From: Rosa chinensis
Taxonomy: Eukaryota; Streptophyta; Magnoliopsida; Rosales; Rosaceae
Assembly: GCF_002994745.2 (NCBI RefSeq)
Contig: NC_037089.1
Location: 87,940,347-88,004,346, forward strand
Direction: 5' to 3'
DNA length: 64,000 nucleotides
Every line of letters begins with the position of its first letter. The stretch's first letter is position 1. Of the stretch, positions 11,787 to 24,724 are shown piece after piece. The notes under the pieces are model-generated. The model was not told the origin of the DNA, did no database searches, and saw only the letters and a list, made by a program, of their open reading frames with translations. A program made the translations under genes and the position numbers.

Positions 11787-13076
11787 ATTATACTAGAATA
11801 CGAAATATTTTGCCATAAAAAATTATACATATATGAGTTGAGGGGGGTTTCAGAGATAAGGAGTGGTTGTTTGTGGAGGTGGGGGTGGGTTTCAGCAAAG
11901 GTTTGTGTTTTTTTATTGAGGGTTGATTGGTTTTGATGCTTCTAGTTACTCTTGTTTATTAGCTTTTATTTTTACGAAGCAATGTTGTGGACTGTTACAT
12001 TGGTTTGTGTTATTTTCTACCAAATTATTTGGGTAATTCATGTCCAAAATACATTATTTGTTAAAGGAAAAACATATTGTGTGCCTTCGTCAAAGCAACT
12101 GATGGAGAGAGAACCAAGGAATCAGTGATTACCATCAATCAGCGCCAATTACGGATCAATCAACATTTAATATCATTAATGTAATCGATATTTCCGTTGT
12201 AATTCTATCCCTGTATAAAGGGACTATGAAATGAAATGAGTAGATCAATTCCAATTGTCATTTTACTTTTACATTATTGAAGTATTTATGCTGACAATTT
12301 TATCATTGCTTCTAGTTGAAAGGAATTAAATGTGTTGAGATAAGGATAGCTTGCTCTTTGCTACTGTAAGTTCATGTGCAACTTTTTACTCTCCGGTTTT
12401 GCAACTCCAACTATGGTTTATGCATTTCATTTTTATATACGTACCAACTTTTTACCATTTATACATTTCAGTTCAGTAACTATAACTACTACTCTAAATA
12501 ACCAACTAGTTATTGTATCGACATTCTCTTCACAATGTTGAATTAGGTCCGGTGCCTTTTCACCTAACAATCAGAGTGTGGAGAGCAAAACCATATTTAC
12601 TGTTGAAAATTAATGTTACTTGGAAGCTCTTCGTATCATAATATCTTAGTAGCAAAAAAAATTGATTTATTGTATAATGATGGTTGATTCATGATTGACT
12701 TGCCAAATAGAAAAAAGAAACAAGAAAAAGAGACATAATTGCAATGGAGGGTAGTTAGGGTAATTTATGAAAGAAAATTAAATTAAATTAATAGAAAATG
12801 AATAGCACCACCCTAAATCTAACCACTGAAAAATTTAGAACATCGTATATTTAAAAAAAAACATTTTCACAATCATCATATTATATCTTAATTTCTAAGC
12901 AAGTTTAACAACAAAAGCCACGGAATCCTTTTTGTTAACCAAAACAAAAGTATGTAAAATCTTTGTTTTTTTATTATTTATTTATTTATTATAATTAGGA
13001 GTTGGGTCATGAAAGCACAGTGTAATTGTAAAAATCCAATATAATTAGTGTCTCGTGCATGTGAAGCAAGATTTTT
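11787..13076. other. AT-rich intergenic DNA, no gene
   Basis: No supported coding frame. A short segment around 12100-12265 (TATAAAG box after a GTAATTCTATCCC phrase) looks like a fragment of a Copia-type LTR, but I could not find matching ends. The remainder is AT-rich with homopolymers. Confidence 0.5.
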
Positions 13077-15387
13077 GGTGGCATAGACCTCCTTATTTAC
13101 TCTTTGGACCTCTCTATATTTTTGAAAATTTTAAAATCCTAATGTACCCTTATCATTGAAATAAAAACTCAAAATTTCCAATCCAGCAAGATCTCGACGA
13201 CAATCTGATAGCTAAATTTATAAGCTATTGATTTTCCTTATTCACACTTAAGATTGTCAATTGTAGCAAGGGAAAACAAGGGTTTTTCCCGCAGAGGACT
13301 AAGGTTAAAACTACTCAAAACAATGTCACAAAAGTGACCACTGTTCGTAGCGAACAGCAGTTGAATACCTAACTAAAAACCTAATCTACACTATTCATAA
13401 AATTACGAAAATTTACAGAGAAGTACTAGATACATAGGAGGTCGAGCACACAAAATTTGGTGATTTTTGGAACTGATTTACTATTCTAAACAAATACGAA
13501 AATATAGAGTACAGAAACTGAAAATAACAAAAACTGGTTTTAAGATGGTTTGAAAACAATATGATGAAGATAGTTAGGGAAGATGCATCCACCCCGGACA
13601 ATCACACACAAGATAATTTGTTCAATCCTAATTCAATTAATCTAGATGAAGATGCTCAGATTGGCTCGGTACGCTTGAACACAACCTATTACCCTTTCTT
13701 ACTTTGTACGCTAGGCAAGAAATGCTCTACACCAAGACTATTCCCAAGCAATGCAACCTAAAGGTACGCTTATTAGATTAAACATGCAGAGATCATTAAG
13801 GTCTAAAAGAGTTTAAGACATCACTAGGCATCGCAATAAACTTAGCGCCTTGCTAAACCTAGGACTTAGTTTACTTGATAGTGAAAACTAACAATTGCTT
13901 CTCTAGAAGGTTTGAGGAGTCCAACTATTGATACAGGCATCAAACAATCAAAGCGGTAGAATCCTAACATGCATACTAAGCGTGCACTCAAAGCATACAA
14001 GCAAGCATTCATCAATGGAAAAGTAGTAAACAACAGTCTCATCTTGGATTAAAAGAAAATAAAATCAAAAATCAAATCATCTTGTAGTTCATGTCTAGGG
14101 GCTTCAAGCAGCCCCCTAACTAATAAAAACTAGCAAAACATAGAATAAACAAAATTAACTAAAGAAGGGGAGAGAGAGAGAGAGAGAGAGAGAGCTGCTA
14201 CAGATTGATCTCCTTTTATATGCTTGGAGGTTGCCTTCATCTTTCTTATTGTGTAGGAAATCCAAAACCTAAAAGAATTAGGGTTCACTTGCTTAGGTGG
14301 AGTTTTCCTATTGGCTCTTGAACTTGATGACTTGTTCCAACCATTCACATTGTGCCATTTGTCCATCATAAGTCAGAATATGAAGCACAAACTCGTCCTC
14401 GGGCTTCTTGCCTTCTTGGTGTGATTTGGGCTTTGAAACATAAATTCCCGTCCAACTTCAGATTCACGAGCAGCCTGACCTTCTTGTACTAAATCAGCCA
14501 TAACTTGTTCTAGAAAAATGATATTGACAAACCGTAAAAATATCTGGAAACTAGACATCTAAGGCTTTCCATAAATATAAATATAAACTTCTAGTTAGTT
14601 GTGAGCTGGTCTCAGTAATATGTCGAAGTTTACTGATCTGCACAGGGAGATTTGCCGATTTTGCATTTCAATCCCTCTTTTACTTCTTTTCTCCTTCTTT
14701 GCTCCAAGATACCTATAAAACAAATAAACAACATAAATTACGAGAAAATACACTAAACTAATAAATAAAGTATAGAAATTAACGTTATTAATATCGCATA
14801 ATTATGCTCCTATCACGATCTCTCCTCTGTCGCTCTCAACATAGCTGTCAAAACAAATTACAAAATATAGATAGATGAGTGGTGGTGAAAGTTGAAGGTA
14901 TTTCAAATCAAAGGCATGATTCTTGTTCAGATTACTTTGCTTAGATAGAAACATATCAAATACTTCCAATGGGATTATGTTTGTGATGTTAAGATAATGA
15001 GAAAATGATGGGTCATAACCAAATGCTGACAGAAGCCAATCAAATCATGATTAAAGTTAATAGATATTGAGAACATTTATAACCAAACACCATTTAAACC
15101 TAGCAACCCAATGTGGTTCATAACCAAGTGGTCTTCAACCTTGATCTTTTGCTTAAATTTTACCCATTGATATCTTCAGGAATTCACCATCATTATCGAT
15201 CATAACATGAAACTAGAGATGGTGTTGGAGATTGGGATGGGGTCATTGGTGGAGATTAGTGGTGTGAAGTGGGGAAGAGGGGGTCGGTGCAGAGAGAAAA
15301 AATATCATGGGTAAAATTGGAAATTTGGTCTTCAAAAATATCAAAGAAGGTCTAAAGAGCAAATAAAGAGGTCTGACTAGAATCACC
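13077..15387. mobile_element. TIR DNA element split by a nested solo LTR
   Basis: The left end (GGTGGCATAGACCTCC.., 13077 onward) matches the reverse complement of the right end (..GAGGTCTGACTAGAATCACC, ending 15387) over about 50 bp with scattered mismatches. Both share phrases such as CCT.TTATTT.CTCTTT.GACC and ATATTTTTGA. ATTTTT is present on each side and may be a target duplication, though it is low in complexity. Without the nested LTR at 13206-14815 the element would be about 0.7 kb and non-coding, that is a non-autonomous TIR element. I cannot assign a superfamily. Confidence 0.6.
13206..14815 (-). mobile_element. Solo LTR, Gypsy-like, minus orientation
   Basis: Read on the minus strand it begins TGATAGGAGCATAATTATGC at 14815 and ends CTATCA at 13206, giving the perfect terminal inverted hexamer TGATAG/CTATCA. 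The 5-mers outside are CAATC (left) and CGATC (right), a 4/5 match consistent with an aged target duplication. Length is 1610 bp. Its first ten bases (TGATAGGAGC) match the LTR start of the element at 1687, which suggests related families. A GA microsatellite lies at about 14170-14194. No internal region or second LTR is nearby, so it probably arose by LTR-LTR recombination. Confidence 0.65.
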
Positions 15388-15394
15388 ATTTTTT

Positions 15395-16340
15395 ATATTT
15401 TTGAAAGAATGGTAGTCAAGCCATTAATATTCAAAAAAGTAAGTAACCATATATGATGACCCATCCTAGCGGGCTACGTCAAAATTGAGTCATCCTAGGC
15501 TATCATAAAGCAATCTAAATGCAATTACCTTATAATAAGCTTGAGTAACCAAAGTAACCAAGACAAAGCTATGGTTATGAAAGTCCGCCTTAAATTATTC
15601 ATAAAGAACCTAGGACCACCAGCCAAACACAGAGGGGGCTTCCTCGGGATCTCAAATGCGAGCCTAGGACCACCCACCACCATGTCTAGCCATCACGCAT
15701 CCCTCGTCCCTCTGCGTAGCCGCGCACCCTAGGAAAACTATAAGGACTAGCTACGCTGCACCCTAGATTGGCAATTCCCACGTCGGAAGCACCTGACACA
15801 ACCTCCAGCCGCAACGCCTTGACCTAGAGGCTGAAATGTAGAGCAAATCCTCGACACCGCTTGAAGCCAAGACAATCTCCTCTGTATAGGCTGGTCTGAA
15901 AACCAACTAGAGCACCACCCGTCAAATCGAGGTCGATGTGTTGTAGCTAATCACCACCACGTAGTAGATCCAAGATCCCATGTCTGGTTTAGGTCCACCA
16001 AACCATAACACCGCCATCCATCTCCCTCATTGGAACAGAGAGCAACACAAGCACAAGCCAAACCTATAGAGGGTGAGACCCATCGGCAAAACGATGGAAT
16101 AAGGGTGCAACAACCGAAAGGTTGAACGGGAGAGGTTCTCGAGTCCAGAAAACGTGCCGGCCAAGCACACAAACATTGTCGCAGGCCATGAAAATCAGAT
16201 GACGAAATCCTATGGTTAGCCGTCACAAAGAAGAGAGAGCTAGAGCTCTCATTAAGGTTTCTATTGGATGCTATTAGCACAAATCCAAATATTGGTAATA
16301 AGACTTTGTAAGTTTGTATATGGATTGCCCAAAAAAAAAA
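15395..16340 (-). mobile_element. Probable LINE-derived fragment, minus orientation
   Basis: A GC-rich block (about 15600-16250) with mostly closed frames is followed, on the minus strand, by an AT-rich tail ending ..CCATTCTTTCAAAAATATAA near 15395, which resembles a LINE 3' end. The longest minus frame (15951-16352, 133 codons) has no domain I recognise. No target duplication was found, so limits and identity are uncertain. Confidence 0.4.
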
Positions 16341-16385
16341 GATTTTGTTCATGACCTATGAACTGTCAAAAATTAGTGTTTCATC

Positions 16386-16700
16386 AGAGCATCTTCAATG
16401 AAGATGTCTTTTAGCTTGTGTTAAATTTGAATTTGACATATGACATGACAAAATTGACTTATTGTTTTAAATTTGACATTTAGTAATCTTAGCTTCAACC
16501 AATATGTCACAATTTTTGTTTATAAATGTTTCATTTCTCTTGATAATTAAAGAGTAAATTGACATTGAGAAATAGAGTGGTCAAATTTGACATATTTTGC
16601 CATGTCAAATTAACATATGGGGGTTGAAAAAACCTAATCTATCAAGAATAATTGTTGAACTTGCGATGTGGCAAAAAAACATCTCAATTGAAAATGCTAT
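16386..16700. mobile_element. Small MITE with degenerate terminal inverted repeats
   Basis: The left end AGAGCATCTTCAATGAAGAT (16386 on) corresponds to the reverse complement of the right end (ATAGCATTTTCAATTGAGAT reading back from 16700). Between them are repeated TTTGACAT and ATGTCAAAT phrases in both orientations. The GAGCATCTTCAATG start is common among plant MITEs. It is about 315 bp, non-coding, and no clear target duplication was seen. Confidence 0.55.
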
Positions 16701-17754
16701 GAGGGCTGTAATTATAACAGTAGTTAGTAGTAGATCAAATAAACCTGAAGACCCTCCTCATCATTTGAATTTTGAAAGAAACAAAAACCTCACTGGCTCA
16801 CCTCTTAACTGCAACAACATACATAGTGGCTTGGTCTGTCTGAACGAGTCACTCTAGTCTCATGATTCTTTTGAGTTGAAAAGGTTGCTGATCCCATTAT
16901 CATTCAGTAATTTTCTTTTTCCCTGTCTTTCAGGTTTTATGAATTTTTAAACATATCTCAAGGATGGGCCTAGAAGACCAAGAAGAGTGGGTATGAAGCA
17001 AACCCGTCAAGCCATTCATACGATGCCAAGTGTCATATATATGAGTTTCCACCTTGCAGTTGAGTCCCTTACAAGAGATGGCATCATATGTAGGTTGCTC
17101 TTGCAATTATAGCATACAGGAGAAATCATTAATATTGAAAGGTTGAAGAAAATTGGAGATTGGAGATTGGAGATTGGAGAAGAGAAAGGGGGAAGCCAAT
17201 CCAAACCTGGACCATCCTTGAGGACCATGACTGACTCCATGGATTGTGGCAATGTGGGGAAGGGAGAAGAGTAGTGGATTTATCTGGCCAAGTCAAAATA
17301 GGGAATATTTTTTTTTTTTTTTTTTAACTCTAATCCTATGTGTCTGAATGTCTGATGAGATGGGGCGGTGAAATTTGAAATTGGGTAAAATTAGCAGTTA
17401 AAGTTGCTTTCTTGTAATTTTTTTTTCTTATCTGGCTGTGCTAGTCAAACGTTGCTACAGTGTATGGACAGACACATACAGAGAAAGAGAGAGAAGATAG
17501 AAAGACAAAGGACTCGGAGGAAGAAGGAAGGAAGGAAGGAAGGAAGGAAGGAAGGAGTAAAGGAACAAGTCTACTCTCCAATTCTGAGAGAGTTAAATTT
17601 TGTGACTTTTGTCTCTCTATTGTTGTTGTTTTGTCCAAAACAGTGAAAACTCATGAAAGTCTAGGACTTTTCAGGTCACCTTCTTCAATCAAAGACAAAG
17701 ACCACCCCTTTTCCTTTTTAATTTTTTTCTCCCCTAATTTATTTTCCCCTGTTG
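16701..17754. other. Promoter and leader region of TCP20
   Basis: No gene. Notable items are a four-fold ATTGGAG tandem at about 17153-17178, a poly-T run near 17309-17325, and a GAAG microsatellite at about 17522-17556 in the presumed 5' untranslated region. A long pyrimidine-rich stretch (about 17700-17750) lies just before the start codon. The transcription start cannot be placed from sequence alone. Confidence 0.5.
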
Positions 17755-18762
17755 ATGGATCCCAAAGCCTCAAAGCAGCCTCAGGAGATACCCAGCTTCT
17801 TGAGCCTGCCACAACCTCAGCAGCAACAACACCACCACCAACAACATCATCATCAGCAACAGCCCAACACCATGAGTGAGAACAACAACAACAGCAGCAA
17901 CCACAACAACAACAACAACGTTGTCAAACCGGCGGAGATCAAAGACTTCCAGATTGCGATTGCGGACAAAGACGAAACCAAGAAGCAGTTGGCGCCCAAA
18001 CGTAGCTCAAACAAAGACAGACACACAAAGGTGGAAGGCAGAGGAAGAAGGATAAGGATGCCGGCTCTTTGCGCCGCGAGAATCTTCCAATTGACTCGAG
18101 AATTGGGCCACAAATCGGACGGAGAGACAATCCAATGGCTGCTGCACCAGGCGGAGCCGTCGATACTTGCCGCCACCGGCACGGGGACGATCCCAGCGTC
18201 GGCTCTGGCGGCGGCAGGCGGGTCGGTGTCGCAGCAGGGGACTTCTCTATCAGCTGGTCTGCACCAAAAGATAGATGAATTAGGAGGGGGAGGGTCCAGT
18301 GGAGGTAGGACCAGTTGGGCTATGGTGGGAGGGAATTTAGGGAGGCCCCATGTGGCTGCAGCAACTGGGCTATGGCCCCCTGCTGGGTTTGGTTTTTCTT
18401 CACAGTCATCTTCATCTGGTCCATCTACTACAAATCTGGGAGGGACTGAGAGCAGCTCAAATTACTTGCAAAAGATTGGGTTTCCTGGGGGGTTTGACTT
18501 GCCAGTCACCAACATGGGTCCTATGAGCTTCACTTCAATTCTGGGTGGGGGAAGTCAACAGCTGCCTGGTTTGGAACTTGGGTTGTCACAAGATGGCCAT
18601 CTTGGGGTTTTGAACTCTCAGGCTGCTTTGAACCAGATTTACCAGCAGATGGGTCATGCTAGAGTGCATCACCAGCAGCAACACCCGCAGCAGCACCAGC
18701 ACCAACACCAGCACCAGCAAGCTCCGTCTTCTAAGGATGATTCTCAAGGCTCAGGACAGTAG
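17755..18762 (+). CDS. TCP20: TCP20-like class I TCP transcription factor
   Basis: A nuclear DNA-binding regulator of growth and cell division genes. The intronless 335-residue product starts MDPKASKQP at the ATG at 17755; the codon before it is TTG, so a start at 17752 is not used. After a Gln/His/Asn-rich N-terminus comes [13 protein letters not shown], a signature of TCP20, then the non-canonical basic helix-loop-helix TCP domain at residues 81-139 ([33 protein letters not shown]) in its class I form. Conserved C-terminal blocks follow ([37 protein letters not shown]), then a His/Gln tail ending KDDSQGSGQ, close to Arabidopsis TCP20. Class I TCPs bind GCCCR-type motifs, including those of ribosomal protein genes. 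Orthology is strong from the end-to-end motif match. Confidence 0.95.
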   Translation: MDPKASKQPQEIPSFLSLPQPQQQQHHHQQHHHQQQPNTMSENNNNSSNHNNNNNVVKPAEIKDFQIAIADKDETKKQLAPKRSSNKDRHTKVEGRGRRIRMPALCAARIFQLTRELGHKSDGETIQWLLHQAEPSILAATGTGTIPASALAAAGGSVSQQGTSLSAGLHQKIDELGGGGSSGGRTSWAMVGGNLGRPHVAAATGLWPPAGFGFSSQSSSSGPSTTNLGGTESSSNYLQKIGFPGGFDLPVTNMGPMSFTSILGGGSQQLPGLELGLSQDGHLGVLNSQAALNQIYQQMGHARVHHQQQHPQQHQHQHQHQQAPSSKDDSQGSGQ

Positions 18763-21700
18763 GAACCAACAAAAGAGAAATTGATGGTCAAAGTTTAGAT
18801 CTTGTGAAATCGAGCAGTAGTAGCATTTTGTTGGGGACTGAGTTTGTTTTCGGTAATGGTATTTGTATTGTATACTTTGAGAGAATTGAATAGGGGCACT
18901 GGAAATGCTTGTTTCTTTTGCTCCTTATTTTGTTCTCCATTGCATGACTCAAGTCTCCATATAAAGGTGCTAACTTTTGCTTCTGGTTATTTCTTTTTTC
19001 ACTAATCTTTGTGTTACCCCATAGGGGAATTGATTGGTGAGTGTCTTGTTGCTTGTGCAGGTGGGAATTGTGCACAGTCAAATTGATAAATTGGGTTTTG
19101 GGCTTAACTGCTGCTTTAATTCAGAGGTGTGTTGATTATAGTGTAAGCCATCTTTAATTATTCTGTTCTTCACTAGGTGTGAATGAAGTGGTGCTCCCAG
19201 TTTGTTTGTGAAAATTTAAACCATAGAGTTTTACAGTCATACTTATCCAATTTTTTCTCCTAGATCCACTGAGGGTTGTTCTTAATCATCGAAGATCTTC
19301 ATTATGTTTTGCACAAACGGGCAAATTACTACTATCCCAATCAGCTATCTATTACTTGTACTCTACTTAACTTGCTCATGTTACTTTCAAAGAATGCATC
19401 TTTAGACTAATCTCATTTTGTCTTTATAAACAATTTTGCTTCTTTCCTCTATGAATTCTTTGCTGGTTTTAACTTACAACTAGAGGAATTATTTGCTCTA
19501 GCTAACAATCCCCATCCAAAACTCTTATGTACAGGTTATTAGAAATGGTCGTTGTTCTTATGATATTTGCTGCAATACTATAATTTCAGTGAATTTTGTT
19601 CAAGAGTAACTATTTCTTACAATTTCATTAAGCACAGATGTATGAGTATTCCCTTAAGAATGACAGCCTTAGAACAGTGAATTGGGAATATTTCCTTACT
19701 TGAACATTCTTTATTGCCTTTTTTTCTTTTCCTTTTTTTCTCTAAAAGATGCCTCACTGAAGGCATTAGTCTCACTAGAGTAGTGTCTTAGGAGGCTTAT
19801 AATCGTCTAGCTTGCCCTTTTACCTCCTTGAGTGTCGAAATACATGTCAATTCTTGAAGAAGAGTACCTGATACTTGGTAATCTATTTGATTTACACAAC
19901 TTAAATCCCATTACTAGAGGGGTAGGAGCTAACACTATCACAAAATAATTAGAAGACTCGTTGAGAATGCTAATTCACTGTCCTATCCAAAGCCTACTAG
20001 AATCTGCCAAAGAACTTCAGTATGAAAACTTCACTATTTGCCTTCTTTCAGAGTATCTGAGTTTGCAATATATCGGGTCAAAGGAAAGAAGATAAAGAGT
20101 ATATCAGTATATCTGAGTTTGCAATAGATGTCAGCTTATACTGTAGAATAGATGCCATACTGAGAAATCTATAGAAGTGCGGTACTTCTAACTCAACAAG
20201 TCAGTTGGCAAGTTTGTGAGACTTTGGATGTAGCACTAACCGGGCATACTCTTATTCAATTGTGAGAGTTCATCAGTATCACGCAGTAAGACAAGGTCTT
20301 AGAGTAGAGTTTTGTTGTCTTTTCAACTCTTTGGGCATATTACAGGGGTTTCATGGAAAGGGTCTCTTGTTTAGTGTCAGCATATAGGAATGGAACACTT
20401 GGAACATATCCATTGAGTAACAGAACTTCTAAATCAAATTATCTGTATTCTCATTAACATGGAAAGGTGACTCTATCAAATTTTTCTTGCCTTCTTATGG
20501 TCTCAGATTCTTTTTTGTTTATAATGGAAATTCTTTATCTAGTTTCAATAGCTTACTGCTGAGCTGAGGTTTACATACGTTGATCAGCATAGCACAGATG
20601 ACTCCGTTGTTTCGTTGGCCTTAGATTGTGTATAATGAGACCACATCCAAATTGTTTTGAGTAGTGAAGATTTGCTATGTAAGACTGGAAGTTTCTGGGT
20701 GCAAATCATGTGGTTCATACTTTTATACAAGTTACAACCAGTAGCTGTGCCAAGATAATTACACCAGAATGAGTTAGGACCTCCGGTCTATTATAAACGA
20801 GTGAAGTTTTGTGTTGTATGCTGCTGTGTTGAATAGCTGAGAGAATTATCTGTATTATGTAGTGAAAATGACACTTAAGGCTGTAGGTTATGCTATGTCA
20901 GCATTTCTCTCATTCATTCTTGTTACCAAGCAAGCATAATACAGTTGTATTTTGTCTCTTTGCCATCTGATGGAGTTTCTTTCTACTTCTTTTCTCTCCT
21001 TTATATGGTGGAGTCTCTTTCTGCTTCTGTCTCTGTTTCAGTATATTTAAGCTTTCGCTGCCCACTTTAGCTATCTTCTAAACCAACTTGGGTGGCACGA
21101 CTTATAGACAATCCATGATTGCATCCAACTGTCACGAAAATCTCTGATGCATGTCTTCAGTTTCAGGGTAGTTATTCTGATGAATGACTAACTAATTAAC
21201 TATTCAGTCATTGACTCATTGACTAATGCCTGTCAATTGTCATTCAAGCATCCATGCATTATCAAAATTCTGGGCACTGCGACCTGGGCTTTCCCTATAT
21301 TGAAGACTGTTACGTGACTTGGATATTGATGTATATATGTTAGTGGTGCTTAGCCTCTGTGTCTGCTCCAGCTCTCCCCTCTTCTCCTTTTCATTTGCTT
21401 CCCGTGTTTAATATGCGAAACACCAATATTAATACGTTCACTGACATGTAATTCCTAAAAATCGAGCCAAAGAGTGTCCCAAATGTCTTCAATTAAGTGT
21501 GAGAACTGAGAACTGAGAAACGCCTTATTATGGCACACGTTTTTCTGTTGAAAAATTCAAAAATTTTAAAAATTTCATGCACGGGCAAGAAGGATGGCGT
21601 CGTAATTCAATTTCATTATGTTTTTTTTTAAGCCAAAATGTCAAAATTTAGAAGGTTGAACTGCGGGCTTGAGCTGTATAACAACTTTTAAGCCTACCTG

Positions 21701-24262
21701 AGGTGGATCATTTCAGTTTGGTTTAGGCCCAAATTTGAGTTTTCATCTGTACATCTTACTAACTTTGGTTCTCGGTAAACATTCAAAAACTCAAAATTTG
21801 ACTATATTATCATCCAACACAAATTTTCCTACTTATTTCTTTCTTTTATTTTATAAGTTTTTCTTTTTCTTCTATTATTTTATAATTTACATTATTTAAA
21901 ATAACATAAGAAAACTTTTGTCCTAAAAAATAAATTGGCGAGTATAGGTTCTCTCGCAATAGCAAGCCTTTGTCGATGATTTATTCTCAGTCAAGATGAG
22001 CCGCATTTTATTTAATTTTTTACGTATACCAACTAATTTTTCGTTGGCCAAGATAGGATCATTTTTTAAAAACTTTTTTTACAGATTTTTGCCGAAAACA
22101 CATTAGTTAATAAACAATCTTACTCACTTAAGAGACAATTGTAAGAGAATGTGAGAGAAAAATGCATCTCAATCACATGTATATTAGATTCAAAAGCTGA
22201 AATTATAACAAATTAAAACTGTGTATTTGTTTTCAGTCGTCAGATTCATTTGTTAAAAACTGTCCCTTAAAAATTATTCCTTAAGTGAGCCCTTAGTTAA
22301 CAATTATGTGTTAGTTTTTATTTTATATCTAATATCATAAGATTTTGCCGACGACTCATTCGTGTACAAATATGTGCGAGTTTTATTTAATTATGGGCAT
22401 GATATTAGTAGAATAAAATCAATTGGCTAACATAGTTAATTAGTAATAAAGGAATAGATCGAGTTTGTTGTCCTGGATGTGTACGTGTATTGTTCGACCA
22501 ATATCAACACCTTCGTAGGGTATTAAAGTATTAATGGGTGCATATACTGATGAGTATCTTGAAAAGTGCATCCCTTAAATCATTTAAATCTGGATTGATA
22601 GACATAGCTATCAGTCTTATTCTTCACCCATCCCAGTGGCACTAGCAGAATTTCTAAAAACAATTCGATTCATTCGACCTTTCTGGTTTTGGGACCTACG
22701 TTTGATTTGTTCTCGTCGCTTTATCAGCCCGCCACCACAACAAGTGTGCGATTTTGCACCGATCAATGTCCCTAATAATGACCTCATTTGGGGTGGCTCT
22801 GATTGATTCCTTGCGATCTTATTGCACGCTAATGCATCTTCCAACTATTATCTCTATCGCTATCTACCAGATCGATCAGTGGCTCCGATTGTACCCCAAA
22901 GGCCAACTGATGCTAGCTAAGTAAGCTGGCCTGGCCTGGCCTGGCAGTGACATGCATATATGCATCATCGAATATATATCTTAGCTAGCTAGCTATCTAG
23001 GTCACCTTATCTCCTTTTTAGCAGATATTTTCATCTATCTCCTTAAGTAATTGACACTTGATAAAAGAACAGCTAGCTGCAGCTGATCTATCTCCCTGGA
23101 TATTATTCTCCTTCTTGAACATGAATCAAGTACAGTAGCAGCACATACCTAGCTACTCAAATAAATTAGGGGATAATTAATTTAGAATGAGAGAATACCG
23201 TACAGTAATTCGATCATAAGGCCGAGACGAATTTCAACTCTTATTGATCCTTATCTGCAGATATATTCCTATATTGATTAAAGCAGCGAATCCCGCCAGT
23301 TTACTAACTAGTTAGTTGCCCTGGAAATCAAAAATTCCATGCGTGCCTAAAATGCTCTGCGCTCGAGTCATACATGATTCTATGTTTTCACAGAATCCTA
23401 ACTTTAGCAACCTAACTATAGTCGGCCTCAGCTGGCCTATAATTCCTTGATTGATATATTACTCTTGGACCATTCATTGGAAAAAGTAATTAATTAGTAC
23501 GTGCATAGATTAATTACTTGGAGTTTAAATAATATAACTAATAATTACATATGTGATTTTTTCGGATAACAGTATATATTTTGATTAATCATTGGTATAT
23601 ATAATGTACGTGCATCTACTTATAATTTGTCTGTTTCTGGCAATTCCTGGTCTAACGGAATCCTTGCTTTGTTGTTTGGGATACTCCACGTTCCTGGCTT
23701 CTATATCACTGATCTCATTTCTCTCATTATCAGCTATCTATCTGATCGATCGAGGAGACACCTCAACCCAAGCGTCTTAGTTGATATATCGGATAAGGTA
23801 CACAATCTGTTGCTATACAATTAAGTGGTGGCGACTGTCGATGGCTTATCTCACTCGATCATCATATTTTTGGAAGGATTTGCATTCAAACCAAATTTGG
23901 TCACAATTGTCAACCGGCCTCCTACGTACGTACTTTGGCTTCACCTAGCTAATTAAGCTTTGTAATTATCATTTATTAGCTGGTCCAAATCCCTACAGGA
24001 CTACAGGCAATGCAAAATAGTTATAATTCATAAATTGTATGGGTATATTTTAATGATCTAATTTATTTTCTAGAATTCTTTTCACAATGATAATTGACAA
24101 TTAAGATTTTAAGTTTAAATCTCGTTTCTTTAAGATTTAAACATAACCGTAAGAGCACTAACCGATTAACGTAACAATAATTAAAAAAAAAAAAACTATA
24201 ACGTAAAAAAACCATAACTGATTTTTTGCCGCCATAAACACCAGAAAGATCTGCACCATAAA
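18763..24262. other. Gene-poor 5.5-kb intergenic region
   Basis: The TCP20 3' untranslated region probably covers the first few hundred bases. The rest has no frame I can support: open stretches at 22617-22844 and 23592-23824 are short, lack recognisable motifs and have no splice context. There is a small direct repeat (TATCTGAGTTTGCAATA) at about 20055 and 20109, a triple GGCCT run with ATGCATATATGCAT near 22927-22965, and AT-rich low-complexity DNA at 21560-22450. No tRNA, rRNA or microRNA hairpin was recognised. Confidence 0.5.
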
Positions 24263-24518
24263 CACGTGCCTCGCTACCGAACATCACGTGACTTATTCCC
24301 CGCTCACCGTACGGATCCAAAAAATGTAAAAAGGGCAATTGACGGACACAGTTAACCGACCGGCCAGCCAATAAAAAAACGACACGTCAGCAAAGTGCAC
24401 AGGTTACGCGGTTCCTTTCTATAAACGGCTTTTCCGGCCCTACGTCCCCTCACACTTGTGTTTTGAGCACCCTCTTCTTATTCCCAGCACACACTCTCTC
24501 TCTCTCTCTCTCTCTCTC
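24263..24518 (+). promoter_or_regulatory. ACR6 promoter: two G-boxes, TATA box, CT-repeat leader
   Basis: Two CACGTG G-boxes lie at 24263-24268 and 24285-24290, with an ACACGTCA motif near 24383. A TATAAA box is at 24420-24425, followed by a CT microsatellite (24494-24518) in the presumed 5' leader. G-boxes are the core of ABA- and light-responsive elements in plants, so hormone or light control is a reasonable inference; it is not shown by sequence alone. Confidence 0.6.
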
Positions 24519-24724
24519 CATTTGAGATTTCCTTCAATGTTGGAGGAGGCATCATTGTATATAGGATACTAGTGTGTGTCTTGTCTTTGTTCAAGTATAC
24601 GTGTTTTTGTGAGGCATACGTTTGTTTGTTGATTTATTCTTTAAAAACCTTCTATTTTAAGGAACTGGGAGGATTGGAGATTTGGGATTGAATTGGAAAA
24701 AGAAAAAAAAAGAAGAAGATAGAA

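Noticed and set aside
12100..12265. Possible solo Copia LTR (TATAAAG box, TG..CA-like ends)
   Set aside because: No matching target duplication or inverted ends found; too weak to list as an element.
17752..17754. Start of TCP20 at 17752
   Set aside because: The codon is TTG; the first ATG in frame is 17755 and gives the conserved MDPK start.
22617..22844. 75-codon minus-strand frame
   Set aside because: No family resemblance, no splice context, isolated in gene-poor DNA.
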